Notes: generated by a model not told the origin, from the letters alone. A DNA stretch of 64,000 nt from Amycolatopsis australiensis (GCF_900119165.1 NZ_FPJG01000006.1:2046001-2110000), one strand, 5' to 3'; shown: positions 34,020-43,385, counted from the first letter of the stretch. A program made the numbers and translations.

Positions 34020-35131
34020 AGCGCCTCCAGCTTCGTGACCCACTTCGTCTGCAGCACGCCGGGCCGGTCCGGCGCGATGATCCGGCACGGGAAGCCGTGG
34101 TCGAGGTCGAGCACCTGGCCGTTCAGCTCCAGCGCCAGCAGCGTCAGGTCGTCCGCCGTGTGTTCGCCGGGCAGGACGCTGACGCGGTACAGCCCAGCAC
34201 GCTCCATCGAGGACACCCGGATCGCCGTCCCCGGCGCCGCTCCGACGGCTTTCAGCAGCACGGGCAAGGAAATTCCGCGCCAGGTCGCCGACTGGCTCCA
34301 GCCCTCCACGCATGCGATCGGCAAATCGGCCGTCGTCTGCGGTAGTGCGCGCAGCTCGTCGAGCGAGAACGCCGTTGTGCCGTGCGGGGTCACCACCGTG
34401 AGCCGCCAGGCCGGTGACCACGTGATGCCCGCGGCCGCCGCCGTCCGGTTCACCGGGAGGCCTTGGGTGCCCTTGCCCGTCTTCCACGCGAGCCCGGACA
34501 CGCCACGCAGGAAGGGGACCGTCGCGCCGGCCGTGGCGACGACCGCGACGCCCGTCGCCAGCCCGGTGGTCAGCAGGAACCCGCGCCGGGACAGCCTCGC
34601 GGCCGGCGGCTCCTCTTCGGCTTCGCGGGTCAGCGCCCGCCGGATGACCGGCAGCTTCACCGCGACGTGGAGCAGGATCGAGCCGATCGCCAGCCACGCG
34701 ACCGCGTAGTGCACCTGCGGGAAGTAGAAGCCCCACGGGTAGTTCTGCGCGACGTTCAGCAGCCCGGTCGTCAGCTCGAAGAACGCCGCACCCGAGAGCA
34801 CCAGGATCGACAGCCGCTCCAGCGCGTGCGGCAGCGAGCGGACGAGCGGCCGGCCGAACAGCTTCGGGTAGACGCTCCACAGCTTCGCCAGCAGCAACGG
34901 GATCGACGCCACGCCGGAGATCACGTGCAGACCCTGCGTGACGCGGTAGAGCCCGATCGGGCGGCTGGGCCAGGAGAACCACCCTGGTGGGTGCTGGATC
35001 AGGTGGCTGATCAGGCCCGTCACGAAGCAGGTCGTGAACGTGACCGCCAACGCCAGCCCGATCTTCGACGTGACCCGCTCGTCGTGCGCCGGCGCCGTGA
35101 AACGGTCTTCCCGCGGGATCGGCAGCTTCAT
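34016..35131 (-). CDS. Membrane molybdopterin-dependent oxidoreductase (sulfite oxidase/YedY-like)
   Basis: The 371-aa protein has an N-terminal block of about four transmembrane helices resembling cytochrome b561/DUF4405 domains (residues 20-165, several histidines). A twin-arginine-like segment SRRGFLLTTGLATG is followed by an oxidoreductase molybdopterin-binding domain with the candidate Mo-ligand cysteine in LPIACVEGWSQSATWRG and HGFPCRIIAPDRPG near the end. It probably reduces or oxidises a small molecule or protein at the outer face of the membrane. The ATG overlaps the upstream methyltransferase stop (ATGA). Confidence 0.85.
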   Translation of the reverse strand: MKLPIPREDRFTAPAHDERVTSKIGLALAVTFTTCFVTGLISHLIQHPPGWFSWPSRPIGLYRVTQGLHVISGVASIPLLLAKLWSVYPKLFGRPLVRSLPHALERLSILVLSGAAFFELTTGLLNVAQNYPWGFYFPQVHYAVAWLAIGSILLHVAVKLPVIRRALTREAEEEPPAARLSRRGFLLTTGLATGVAVVATAGATVPFLRGVSGLAWKTGKGTQGLPVNRTAAAAGITWSPAWRLTVVTPHGTTAFSLDELRALPQTTADLPIACVEGWSQSATWRGISLPVLLKAVGAAPGTAIRVSSMERAGLYRVSVLPGEHTADDLTLLALELNGQVLDLDHGFPCRIIAPDRPGVLQTKWVTKLEAL

Positions 35132-35754
35132 GATCGCTCCAGGCGCGCGAACCAGCGGTGCCCCCGCTGAGTGGTCCAGGAGACCCGCAGCCCGGCGCGC
35201 ACGGCGACGTCGGCGATCGCGTCGACGCCGACCCACGCCCAGGTGAACCAGCCGACGTCGGCGTGGCCCGGCCGCAGCCGGACGCGCTCGTGCCGCAGGC
35301 CGTGCCCGGGCGGCTCCAGTTCGACGAGGACGTCACCGTCGACGGCGATCAGCTGAGCCGTCCGCCGTAACAGGGCCACAGGGTTTCCGCCGATGCCGAT
35401 GTTGCCGTCGGCGAGCAAGGCGTGCCGCCATCGGCCTTCGCCGGGGACGTGGTGAAAGACGTTGCGGTGCAAGGCACTCGCGCCACGGCGGCGCGTCAGC
35501 CGGACGGCCGTGCGCGAGCTGTCGACGCCCAGCGCGACGACCCCGCGCCCGGCCAGCGCCGCGGTGAGCCGGCCGGGTCCGCAACCGACGTCGATGGTCG
35601 GGCCGGAACAGGCGTCGAGCAGCACCTCGTCGCCGGCGGAGGGCGCGGCCCAGCGCTCGACCGGCAGCTCGATCCGTTCGCCGCCGGCCAGTTCGAGCCA
35701 GCACCGGTGGCCGAGCAGGCCGCGGTCGAACTCGTTGCCGAGGAGAGTCGTCAT
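35128..35754 (-). CDS. SAM-dependent methyltransferase
   Basis: This 208-aa protein has a class I methyltransferase fold with motif I TIDVGCGPGRLTAALAGRG at about 58-76, followed by an acidic post-I element (ALGVDSSRTAV). The downstream part is shorter than typical small-molecule methyltransferases, and the substrate is unknown. It is coupled to both neighbours (TGATG and ATGA), so its product probably joins the same pathway as the glycosyltransferases. Confidence 0.8.
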   Translation of the reverse strand: MTTLLGNEFDRGLLGHRCWLELAGGERIELPVERWAAPSAGDEVLLDACSGPTIDVGCGPGRLTAALAGRGVVALGVDSSRTAVRLTRRRGASALHRNVFHHVPGEGRWRHALLADGNIGIGGNPVALLRRTAQLIAVDGDVLVELEPPGHGLRHERVRLRPGHADVGWFTWAWVGVDAIADVAVRAGLRVSWTTQRGHRWFARLERS

Positions 35755-36437
35755 CAGGCGACCGCCCGGCCGTGAACCGCCGCGACGGCGCCGGCGAACC
35801 GTCCGCCGGGACACGCCGCCGCCACCGCGCGGGCGTCCGCCATGGTGTCCACATCGGACAGGCGGGCGGCTTCCCACGGCCGCAGCCCGCACCCGGCGAG
35901 CGCGCTCAACGTCCGTTGGCCGGTGTCGTCGCGGGACATCGGCACGCCCGCGAGGACCTGCGCGTGCTGCGGTTCGGCGAGACCCAGCGCCCACCAGCCC
36001 CCGTCTTCGGCCAGGCCGAGCACCGAGTCGTAGCCGCCGTACACGACCGGCGCGGCGGCGGACGCGAGCGACTCCGGCGTGACCTGCGGCGTGTCCATGC
36101 CGATCTGCAGGATCGGCAGGCCCGCGTGCACCGCGGCGGCGTCCGCGTGGGCGTTCGCGAGCCGCGCGCCGAAGTCCCAGCCCCGCTGCGGAATCACGGT
36201 GGCACGGCGCAGTGCCAGACCGATTTCGGCGGACCGGCCGGCGTGGCCGAGGTCGCCGGTCATCGCGACGACGGGCGCGGCACCGGGCACCGAGTACACG
36301 GCGTCGAGCGTGTCGAGCAGCGCGGCCGCGGCGATCTCCGCCGCCTGGGCCGGTGTCGCCGGCGGGCAGAGCCGCGTCTTGGCGAGCCCCGGCACCGGCG
36401 CTTTGGCCACGACCAGCAGCACGAACGTGCCCGTCAT
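35754..36437 (-). CDS. DUF2064/TIGR04282-type nucleotidyl- or glycosyltransferase
   Basis: The 227-aa protein has a GT-A-like fold with the TIGR04282/CofC-like start VVAKAPVPGLAKTRLCPP, the acidic motif ILQIGMDTPQVTP and DGGWWALGLAEP. Members are annotated as transferases associated with glycosyltransferase 2 genes, and that arrangement is present here. The substrate is unknown. It overlaps the methyltransferase start as TGATG and the upstream GT2 gene by 4 nt. Confidence 0.8.
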   Translation of the reverse strand: MTGTFVLLVVAKAPVPGLAKTRLCPPATPAQAAEIAAAALLDTLDAVYSVPGAAPVVAMTGDLGHAGRSAEIGLALRRATVIPQRGWDFGARLANAHADAAAVHAGLPILQIGMDTPQVTPESLASAAAPVVYGGYDSVLGLAEDGGWWALGLAEPQHAQVLAGVPMSRDDTGQRTLSALAGCGLRPWEAARLSDVDTMADARAVAAACPGGRFAGAVAAVHGRAVA

Positions 36438-37093
36438 CGCGCCAGCACCCGCCCGAAGTCGCGGACCGCGCGCAGCGTGCCCCGCACCGAGCCGGACACC
36501 TTCGACTTCGTCCCCTTGGCGCGCGCGCCGTACCGGACGTCGAACTCGCGGACCCGCCATCCCGCGCGCTGAGCCTTGATCAGCAGCTCCAGGGGATAGC
36601 CGAACGCCCGGTCGGCGACGCCGAGGCCGAGCAGCGCCCGCCGATTCGCGGCGCGCAGTGGCGCGATGTCCCGCACCGGCAGCCCACGGCCGCGCAGCAG
36701 CAACGCCAGCACGACGTTCCCGGCCCGCGCGTGCCACGGCCAGACACCAGGACCCGTCGGCACCCGCCGCCCGACGGCCAGGTCGGCGCCCTGCTCGACG
36801 GCGCCCACCAGCCGCGGCAGGTCGCCGAGGTCGAGAGACCCGTCGGCGTCGGCGAAGCACACGATGTCCGCGGTGGCCGCCTCCAGGCCCGTGTGCACGG
36901 CCGCGCCGTAGCCGCGTCGCGGTTCGTGGACGACCTTCGCGCCGAGCGCGGCCGCCACTTCCGGCGAGCCGTCCGCCGAGCCGTTGTCGACCACGATCGC
37001 GCGGTAGCCAGGAGGCAATCCCGCCAGTACGCCCGGCAGGGCTCCGGCTTCGTCGAGGCAAGGGAGGACGACGTCCACTTCCGAGTAAGTCAC
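36434..37093 (-). CDS. Family 2 glycosyltransferase
   Basis: The 219-aa enzyme has the GT2 core: VDVVLPCLDEAGALPGVLAG, nucleotide-binding IVVDNGSADGSPEVA, the metal-binding FADADGSLDLGDLP, and a late basic segment. It resembles polyprenyl-phosphate glycosyltransferases of the DPM1 type but lacks a membrane tail. It is the first gene of a five-gene minus-strand operon (37093-33474). Start is GTG. The upstream 144 bp is a divergent promoter region shared with the 462-aa membrane protein gene. Confidence 0.88.
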   Translation of the reverse strand: MTYSEVDVVLPCLDEAGALPGVLAGLPPGYRAIVVDNGSADGSPEVAAALGAKVVHEPRRGYGAAVHTGLEAATADIVCFADADGSLDLGDLPRLVGAVEQGADLAVGRRVPTGPGVWPWHARAGNVVLALLLRGRGLPVRDIAPLRAANRRALLGLGVADRAFGYPLELLIKAQRAGWRVREFDVRYGARAKGTKSKVSGSVRGTLRAVRDFGRVLAR

Positions 37094-37237
37094 GCCGCCG
37101 ACCGTAAGTCCACCATGGACTGCCGAAAACCCTTGCAGTCCTTACTGAATCATGACGAACCGCGAGTTCTTACCGGGTCGTTACGGCTGTCTCCACGAGC
37201 GCGCCGGCCGGTGCCGGCGGACTTAGGGTGGGCGGCG

Positions 37238-38626
37238 ATGAGCGAGCCGAACCCGGCAGCCCGGCTCACCGAGCCGCCTGTCCGCGAACCCGAAGCCCCG
37301 GTCACCGGCCGCCGCGCCGACCTCCTCGCCGTCGCGGCGGCCGCGGTGCTCGTGGCCTCCGCCACCGCCGTCGGCCTGTACTACAACCGGCCGGGCTCCG
37401 GCGTGGTCATCTTCGTCAACGCACCGCCGTTGTTCGCCGACTGGCTGCCGCACGTGGGCCCGGGCTCGCTGTTCGCCGTGCTGATCGCCGTCGTGGTGGT
37501 GCTCCACGGGCCCGCGCTGGCCGCCCGGCTGCCTTGGCGCCGCGCGCTCGCCGCCGGCTACCTGGCCTCGCTCGCCTGGATCTTCTCGCTGGCCATGGTC
37601 GACGGCTGGGCCCGCGGGTTCGCCGGACGGCTCACCATCCCGCAGGAGTACCTCCACGAGGTGCCGGGCATCACCGACATCCCGCGGATGCTGCGCGAGT
37701 TCTCCTCCCGCATCCTCGACTTCCAGCCGAACTCGTGGACCACGCACGTCTCCGGGCACCCGCCGGGCGCGACGCTCGTCTTCGTCTGGCTGGACCGGAT
37801 CGGCCTGCACGGCGGTGCGTGGGCGGCGACGGCCGTCGTGCTCGTCGGCGGACTGGTCGCGGTCGCCGTTCCCGCCACGGTCGCCCTGCTCGGGCGGCCT
37901 GACGCGGCACGCGCGGTGCTGCCCTTCGCCGTTCTGACGCCCGGTGCGGTGTGGATCGGCGTGTCGGCGGACGGCCTGTTCGCGGGGACGACCGCGACCG
38001 GCCTCGCGCTGCTGGCGTTGTCCGTGAAGGGGTTCTCCCGAGGCCGCCGGTACGCCGTCCCGGCCGGGCTGGCGGCCGGCGTGCTGCTCGGGTTCGGGAT
38101 CTTCCTGTCGTACGGCCTGGTGCTGCTCGGCCTGCTCGCGGTGGCCGTGGCTGTGCTCGGTCGCCAGTGGCGGGCGGCCGCGCTGGCGGTGGCCGCGGCC
38201 CTGGTGGTCGTCGGCGTATTCGCCTGGGCCGGCTTCTGGTGGCTCGACGGCTATCACCTGGTCGTGGAGCGCTACTACCAAGGAGTCGCGCTCGTCCGGC
38301 CCTACTCGTACTGGGTGTGGGCGGACCTGGCGGCGGTCGTCGTCGCCCTCGGCCCCGCGGTGGTGGCGGCTGTCCGGCGCGGCCTCGCGTCCCCGCGCCG
38401 CGTCTGGCTGACGGATCCGGTGCTGCTCCTCGGCGTCGCCGCGCTGCTCACCATCGTGTTCGCCGACGTCTCGGGCCTGTCGAAGGCCGAGACCGAACGG
38501 ATCTGGCTACCGTTCGGGGTGTGGTTGCTGCCGATGGCGGCCCTGCTGCCGCGGCGCCGGTGGTGGCTCGCCGCGCAGGCGGCTACGGCGCTGGCGGTCA
38601 ACCACCTGCTGCTGACCGGCTGGTGA
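37238..38626 (+). CDS. Polytopic membrane protein, glycosyltransferase-like
   Basis: The 462-aa protein has about eleven hydrophobic helices. After the first two comes an extracytoplasmic stretch with IPQEYLHEVPGITDIPRML and SSRILDFQPNSWTTHVSGHP, reminiscent of the first loop of GT-C/ArnT-like mannosyltransferases, though the D/E pair is not obvious. The C-terminus holds a conserved-looking FADVSGLSKAETERIWLPF. I infer a role in envelope glycan assembly from the neighbouring GT2 operon. It is followed 10 nt later by a two-component system, possibly in one operon. Confidence 0.65.
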   Translation: MSEPNPAARLTEPPVREPEAPVTGRRADLLAVAAAAVLVASATAVGLYYNRPGSGVVIFVNAPPLFADWLPHVGPGSLFAVLIAVVVVLHGPALAARLPWRRALAAGYLASLAWIFSLAMVDGWARGFAGRLTIPQEYLHEVPGITDIPRMLREFSSRILDFQPNSWTTHVSGHPPGATLVFVWLDRIGLHGGAWAATAVVLVGGLVAVAVPATVALLGRPDAARAVLPFAVLTPGAVWIGVSADGLFAGTTATGLALLALSVKGFSRGRRYAVPAGLAAGVLLGFGIFLSYGLVLLGLLAVAVAVLGRQWRAAALAVAAALVVVGVFAWAGFWWLDGYHLVVERYYQGVALVRPYSYWVWADLAAVVVALGPAVVAAVRRGLASPRRVWLTDPVLLLGVAALLTIVFADVSGLSKAETERIWLPFGVWLLPMAALLPRRRWWLAAQAATALAVNHLLLTGW

Positions 38627-38636
38627 GGGAGACGTG

Positions 38637-39338
38637 ATGAACGATCAGGCCGGGCGCGTGCTCGTGGTCGACGACGACGAGACGGTCCGCGACGTCGTCC
38701 GCCGCTACCTCGAAGTGGCCGGGTTCACGGTCGACATGGCCGGCGACGGCGCGGAGGGGCTGGCGCGGTTCGCCGCGCACCAGCCGGACCTGGTCGTCCT
38801 CGACGTCATGATGCCGGGCGTCAACGGCCTCGAAGTGTGCCGGCGGCTGCGCCAGGTCAGCCAGGTGCCCATCGTCATGCTGACCGCGCTCGGTGAGGAG
38901 GAGAACCGGATCGCCGGGCTCCAGCTCGGCGCCGACGACTACGTCACGAAACCCTTCAGCCCCAAGGAACTCGCCCTGCGTGTCGCCTCGGTGCTGCGCC
39001 GCGCCCGGATGCCGCGTTCGGAACCGGCCGCCGCCGAGCTGGTGGACGGCGACCTGCGCCTCCAGATGACCGCGCGCACCGCGACCCTCGGCGGCCGCGA
39101 ACTCCCGTTGACCACACGGGAGTTCGACCTGCTCGCGTTCTTCCTCGCCCATCCCGGTGTCGCCTACTCGCGCGCGGACCTGCTCGAGAAGGTGTGGGGC
39201 TGGGACTTCGGCGACCAGTCGACCGTGACCGTCCACGTGCGACGGTTGCGGGAGAAGATCGAGCGTGACCCGGCGAAGCCGACCCGGGTGGCGACCGTGT
39301 GGGGTGTCGGCTACCGCTACGACCGGGAGCAGCCGTGA
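38637..39338 (+). CDS. OmpR-family response regulator
   Basis: This 233-aa regulator has a receiver domain ([31 protein letters not shown], conserved lysine in [11 protein letters not shown]) and a winged-helix DNA-binding domain ending [18 protein letters not shown] 38637 is preferred to GTG 38634 because of the GAGGGA spacing. It forms a pair with the overlapping kinase gene. Targets are unknown; the adjacent membrane protein and glycosyltransferase operon are candidates. Confidence 0.9.
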   Translation: MNDQAGRVLVVDDDETVRDVVRRYLEVAGFTVDMAGDGAEGLARFAAHQPDLVVLDVMMPGVNGLEVCRRLRQVSQVPIVMLTALGEEENRIAGLQLGADDYVTKPFSPKELALRVASVLRRARMPRSEPAAAELVDGDLRLQMTARTATLGGRELPLTTREFDLLAFFLAHPGVAYSRADLLEKVWGWDFGDQSTVTVHVRRLREKIERDPAKPTRVATVWGVGYRYDREQP

Positions 39339-40384
39339 TCGGCCCGGGCGAGTCCTTCGCGGAGATGCTGACGCATCTCTGGCACATCCTGCCGTTCGCG
39401 CTGCTGTTCTCGTTGCCGGTGGCGGCGCTGGGCGGGGTCGCGCTCTACCTCTTGCGCCGCGGCTCCCTGGCCACCACGCTCACGGTGCTCGTCCTCACCC
39501 CGGTGCTCGCCACGCTGGTCGGCGTGCTGGGAGTCAGCGGGTTCATGTTCACCCCCGCGCTGACCACGATGCTGCTGGTCTGCCTGCTCGTCGCCGTGGT
39601 CACCGTGCCGGCGGCGATCATCCTTGGCCGGGCCATCGCGCGCCGCAGCGTGTGGGAGCGGGAGGCGCGCGACCGCGAGCGCGCGGCCGAGGCGTCCCGG
39701 CGCGAACTGGTCGCCTGGATCAGCCACGACCTGCGCAGCCCGCTTGCCGGCATCCAGGCGATGGCCGAGGCGCTCGCCGACGGCGTGGTGTCCGAACGCG
39801 ACGAGGTCGCCGACTACGCCCAGCGGATCAGCGGTGAGACCACCCGGCTCTCCGCCATGGTCGGCGACCTGTTCGAGCTCTCGCGCATCACCGCCGGCGC
39901 CCTCGAGCTGACGATGTCCGCCGTGCCGCTGCGGGACGTCGTCAGCGACGCCGTCGCGGCCCAGGCCCCGGTGGCCGAGCGGAAGCGCGTGCGGGTGCTC
40001 GCCAACGCTTCGACCTGGCCGGTCGTCACCGGCAGCGACCCGGAGCTGGCCCGGATCGTGCGGAACCTGGTCTCCAACGCCATCCGCCACACCCCGCCGG
40101 ACGGGACGGTCGCGGTGCAGATCGGCGTCGACGGCGACGAGGCGCTCCTCGCCGTCGACGACTCGTGCGGCGGCATCCCGGACGACGAGATCGGCCGGGT
40201 CTTCGACGTCGCGTTCCGCGGGACGCAGGCCAGGACGCCGGAGCGGAGCGGGACGACCAGCGGCGGCGGGCTCGGCCTGGCCATCACCAAGGGGCTCGTG
40301 GAGGCCCATCGCGGCAAGATCGGCGTTCACAACCACGGGCCGGGTTGCCGGTTCGAGGTGCGCCTGCCGCTCGCGATGTCCTAA
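39335..40384 (+). CDS. Membrane sensor histidine kinase
   Basis: The 349-aa kinase starts at GTG overlapping the regulator stop. Two or three transmembrane helices in residues 12-105 have only short outside loops, suggesting membrane or intramembrane sensing. The H box is [20 protein letters not shown], followed by an N box ([17 protein letters not shown]) and G boxes [18 protein letters not shown] and [15 protein letters not shown]. No separate HAMP motif is obvious. It is the last gene before a 400-bp gap. Confidence 0.9.
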   Translation: MIGPGESFAEMLTHLWHILPFALLFSLPVAALGGVALYLLRRGSLATTLTVLVLTPVLATLVGVLGVSGFMFTPALTTMLLVCLLVAVVTVPAAIILGRAIARRSVWEREARDRERAAEASRRELVAWISHDLRSPLAGIQAMAEALADGVVSERDEVADYAQRISGETTRLSAMVGDLFELSRITAGALELTMSAVPLRDVVSDAVAAQAPVAERKRVRVLANASTWPVVTGSDPELARIVRNLVSNAIRHTPPDGTVAVQIGVDGDEALLAVDDSCGGIPDDEIGRVFDVAFRGTQARTPERSGTTSGGGLGLAITKGLVEAHRGKIGVHNHGPGCRFEVRLPLAMS

Positions 40385-40790
40385 GCCGTGTCGGATAACG
40401 GACTCGGCTGACGCTGGGATTGTTGCGAGGCGTGCGACCCGGCCGCTGGTGACGTTGGCCGGGCCTGGCCAAGCCTGGGACGCGCCGACCTTCCCGCACG
40501 TGATGTAGCACCGGCGGATCCCTCGGGCGTCGCGTGGTCGAGCCCGAGGGCCGGCCTGATGGGCCTCGGGGCGACACAGCGTATTCGTCGCGGGCGACCC
40601 TTGGGCGTCCGCGCGGCTGCGGCATCATCGCGATGATCGCCGAACCTGCCGGTCAGGTCGGGCACCGCGCACGCCGCGGGTTCCGTCGCGGGCCTCCACC
40701 GGCCTTCGCAGCGACAAGCTCGCCAACGTCTGCCGATCAGCTGTTGTCCCGCATGCCAGCTTGCCTGGACCAGGACGTCGTCGGACACCC
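40385..40790. other. 406-bp gap between convergent genes, with palindromes
   Basis: No gene is supported. It holds an inverted repeat with 9-bp arms (CCCTCGGGC at 40520-40528, GCCCGAGGG at 40542-40550), probably a bidirectional terminator stem for the convergent kinase and epimerase genes. It also has a perfect 14-bp palindrome ATCATCGCGATGAT at 40623-40636. ORFs in this gap give low-complexity translations. Confidence 0.5.
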
Positions 40791-41852
40791 TCACTGGCCG
40801 ACAGGGGCGCGCAGTTCCGCCGTCGCGAAGTCGGCGATGCCTTCCGCGAAACCGACCTTCGCGGTGAAGCCGAGCAGTTCCCGGGCACGCGTCGGGTCGG
40901 CGACGACGTGGCGGACGTCGGCCGGGCGGGCGCCGCCGGCCACCTTCGGCGCCGGGCCGGCGCAGGCGCGCGCCAGCTCCTGGGCCAGCTCGCCCACCGT
41001 GCGTGGCGTGCCGGAACAGACGTTCACCGGGGTGATGTCGCCCGCCGGGCCGGCCGTCCTGAGTGCCAGGACGTTCGCCCTCGCGACGTCGCGGACGTGA
41101 ACGAAGTCGCGCTGCTGGCGGCCGTCCTCCAGCACGAGCGGTGCCTCGCCGCGGACCAGTGCCGAGCGGAACAGCGACGCCACCCCCGCGTACGGGGTAT
41201 TCTGCGGCATGCGCGGGCCGTAGACGTTGTGGTAGCGCAGCGCCCACACGGTGCCGCCCGTCTGCCTGGCCCATGCGCCGGCTAGGTGCTCTTGCGCGAG
41301 TTTCGTCGCCGCGTATGTGCTGCGGGGGTTCAACGGTGCGTCTTCGGGCACCAGGCGCCAGTCCAGCTCGGTGCCGCAGGCCGGGCAGCGCGGCTCGTAG
41401 CGGCCGGCGTCCACATCGGACGCGCGACGCGGGGACGGCGCGACCACGCCGTGGCCTGGGCACGCGTACCGGCCTTCGCCGTAGACCACCATGGACGACG
41501 CCAGCACCAGCTTGCGCACGCCGGCCGCGTGCATCCCGGCGAGCAGCACCGCCGTGCCGTAGTCGTTGTGCAGGGCGTACGACGGCGCGTCCGACGGGTC
41601 GACGCCGTGCCCGACCACCGCCGCCTGGTGGCAGACCGCGTCGACGCCGTCGAGCAGCTCCGCGACGATCTCGGCGTCCGTGACGTCGCCGCGCAGGAAC
41701 CGGTGCCTGCCGGTGTACGGCGGCGGAGTGCGGGGGCCGTGGGCCGTCGGCAGGAGGTTGTCGAGCACCACGACGTCGTCCCCGTCGTCGGCCAGGAGGT
41801 CGGCGACGTGGGACCCGATGAACCCGGCTCCGCCGGTGACCAATACGCGCAC
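40791..41852 (-). CDS. NAD-dependent nucleotide-sugar epimerase with zinc-ribbon insert (dTDP-rhamnose 4-epimerase type)
   Basis: The 353-aa extended SDR has the NAD motif VTGGAGFIGSHVADLL and active-site SSMVVYGEG and YAATK. Between these lies an insert with two cysteine pairs (YACPGHG ... PRCPACG) that looks like a zinc ribbon, a feature I associate with the dTDP-L-rhamnose 4-epimerase group. The later motif NVYGPRMPQNTPYAGVAS binds the sugar nucleotide. It probably acts in cell-wall or antibiotic sugar synthesis. Start is GTG. It is monocistronic, divergent from the MogA gene. Confidence 0.82.
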   Translation of the reverse strand: MRVLVTGGAGFIGSHVADLLADDGDDVVVLDNLLPTAHGPRTPPPYTGRHRFLRGDVTDAEIVAELLDGVDAVCHQAAVVGHGVDPSDAPSYALHNDYGTAVLLAGMHAAGVRKLVLASSMVVYGEGRYACPGHGVVAPSPRRASDVDAGRYEPRCPACGTELDWRLVPEDAPLNPRSTYAATKLAQEHLAGAWARQTGGTVWALRYHNVYGPRMPQNTPYAGVASLFRSALVRGEAPLVLEDGRQQRDFVHVRDVARANVLALRTAGPAGDITPVNVCSGTPRTVGELAQELARACAGPAPKVAGGARPADVRHVVADPTRARELLGFTAKVGFAEGIADFATAELRAPVGQ

Positions 41853-41974
41853 ACGGCCACGCTAGGGGCCTCCGACCGGCTCCGCGGCGGCCCGCGGCGT
41901 CACGTCACGGAATCGTCAGAACTCACCCGGCACCTCCCGGCGCCGGATGGCCGAAACCGACTACGGTGGGCGCC

Positions 41975-42475
41975 ATGGAACGGAGTGCACAACGGCTGGG
42001 CCGGGCCCTCGTGGTCATCGTGGACGATCGCGTGGCGCACGGCGAGCACGAGGACACCAGCGGGCCGCTGGTCACGGAGCTGCTCGAAGAAGCGGGCTTC
42101 ATCGTCGACGGTGTCGTGGTCGTCGAGGCCGAGACCGCGGGTATCCGCAACGCGCTCAACACCGCCGTGATCGGCGGCGCCGACCTGGTGATCACCGTCG
42201 GCGGCACCGGGGTGCTGCCGCGTGACCGCACGCCGGACGCCACGGCGGGTGTGCTCGACCGCCCGATCCCGGGCATCAGCGAGGCCATCCGCGCTTCGGG
42301 GCTGGCCGCCGGTGCCGTGGACGCCGGGATCTCGCGCGGGCTGGCCGGGGTGTCCGGCAGCACGCTCGTGGTCAACCTCGCCGGATCGCGGTCCGCGGTG
42401 CGGGACGGCATGGCGACGCTGACCTCACTCGTGCCCCACGTGATCGACGAGCTTTCGGGCCTCGAAGAGGTGTGA
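41975..42475 (+). CDS. MogA/MoaB-family molybdopterin adenylyltransferase
   Basis: The 166-aa protein has the MoCF-binding motif ITVGGTGVLPRDRTPDATAG and the later SRGLAGVSGSTLVVNLAGS, typical of MoaB/MogA proteins that adenylate molybdopterin. It lies next to mscL, as moaB2 does in M. tuberculosis, and may be the orthologue. ATG 41975 is preferred over GTG 41966 because the conserved region begins soon after. The next gene overlaps its stop (GTGA). MoeA-like and molybdoenzyme genes in the same window fit a molybdenum role. Confidence 0.9.
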   Translation: MERSAQRLGRALVVIVDDRVAHGEHEDTSGPLVTELLEEAGFIVDGVVVVEAETAGIRNALNTAVIGGADLVITVGGTGVLPRDRTPDATAGVLDRPIPGISEAIRASGLAAGAVDAGISRGLAGVSGSTLVVNLAGSRSAVRDGMATLTSLVPHVIDELSGLEEV

Positions 42476-42744
42476 CCGGGCCGGGGCTCGACGAGATCGA
42501 GGCGTGGTTCGACGCTGTCCTCTCCGGACGGGTCACCCGGGACGAGGCCGATCGCTGGGCCATGCGCTGGCTCCGCGACGACTCCGCCGGCCTCGTCGAG
42601 CTCGACGCCGAGCAGCTCTGGGCGCTCGACCTGCTCGGCGGTATCGACCTCCCGGACGGATCGGGCGCGGGTTTCCTCCACAGCGAGGAGCAGGTCCGCG
42701 AGTGGCGGGACGAGGTGCGGGTACGCCGTCGGCAATCCGCCTGA
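42472..42744 (+). CDS. Small acidic protein, unknown
   Basis: The 90-aa protein is coupled to the MogA-type gene by a GTGA overlap. It is acidic and helical (LDEIEAWFDAVLSGRVTRDE, DRWAMRWLRDD, HSEEQVREWRDEV) with no cysteines or membrane segment. I do not recognise a family. The coupling suggests cotranslation, but not necessarily a shared function. Confidence 0.65.
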   Translation: MTGPGLDEIEAWFDAVLSGRVTRDEADRWAMRWLRDDSAGLVELDAEQLWALDLLGGIDLPDGSGAGFLHSEEQVREWRDEVRVRRRQSA

Positions 42745-42791
42745 GCTTCGCTCTGGAGTTGTCAAAGAACGCAGCGTGGGACACTGGGGTC

Positions 42792-42965
42792 ATGCCGGGT
42801 GAACAGCGGAAACCCCAGACCAGCAGCGAGCGGCGCCGCCGGGTCGACGAGATCTTCGGAGACGTCCTGCCCGAGACCACCTCCGACGAGCGCGACCCCG
42901 ACCGGCGGACCGGGCTCCCGGACGACTGGTACCGGGAGAACCGGCCACCGCACCACGATCGCTGA
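42792..42965 (+). CDS. Short charged protein, unknown
   Basis: The 57-aa product (MPGEQRKPQTSSERRRRVDE, then DDWYRENRPPHHD) starts at ATG 42792, 47 nt after the preceding stop. It is highly charged and probably disordered apart from a helix around RRRVDEIFGDVLPE. Similar short proteins sit beside mscL in several actinobacteria, but I cannot name a family. It converges on mscL with 6 nt between stops. Confidence 0.6.
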   Translation: MPGEQRKPQTSSERRRRVDEIFGDVLPETTSDERDPDRRTGLPDDWYRENRPPHHDR

Positions 42966-42971
42966 GCGGCC

Positions 42972-43385
42972 TCAGTCCCGGCCGTTGTCGCGCTGGGCCT
43001 GGGCGCGCAGCAGGTCGCGGATCTCGATGAGCAGCTCGACGTCGGTCGGCTCGGACGGGCCCGGCTCCTGGCCGCGCTTGCGCCGCTCCTGCAGCTTCTT
43101 CACCGGCATCACGATCACGAAGTAGACCACCGCCGCGACCAGCACGAAGTTGATCGCCGCGTTGATCACGCCGCCGAAGTCCAGGAACGTCGACGGGTTG
43201 CTTGGGAAGATCTTGAACCCGAGGCCCTGTGCGGCCTCCGTGCCGCCGATCGCGTTGATCAGCGGCTTGATCAGGCCGTTCGTGAACGCCGTGACGACCG
43301 CCGTGAACGCCGCGCCGATGACGACCGCGACCGACAGGTCGACGACGTTGCCGCGCATCAGGAAGTCCTTGAAGCCCTTGAGCAC
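42972..43385 (-). CDS. mscL: Large-conductance mechanosensitive channel
   Basis: The 137-aa protein is a full MscL. An amphipathic N-terminus MLKGFKDFLMRGNVVDLSVA leads into TM1 (VVIGAAFTAVVTAFTNGLI), a periplasmic loop, TM2 (INAAINFVLVAAVVYFVIVM) and the cytoplasmic helix LLIEIRDLLRAQ. The homopentamer opens under membrane tension to release solutes after osmotic downshock. Start is GTG with GAGGAG upstream. Confidence 0.96.
   Translation of the reverse strand: MLKGFKDFLMRGNVVDLSVAVVIGAAFTAVVTAFTNGLIKPLINAIGGTEAAQGLGFKIFPSNPSTFLDFGGVINAAINFVLVAAVVYFVIVMPVKKLQERRKRGQEPGPSEPTDVELLIEIRDLLRAQAQRDNGRD

Noticed and set aside
40385..40790. A small gene in the 400-bp gap before the epimerase
   Set aside because: ORFs on both strands lack ribosome sites and give repetitive Arg/Gly/Pro translations; hairpins occupy part of the gap.
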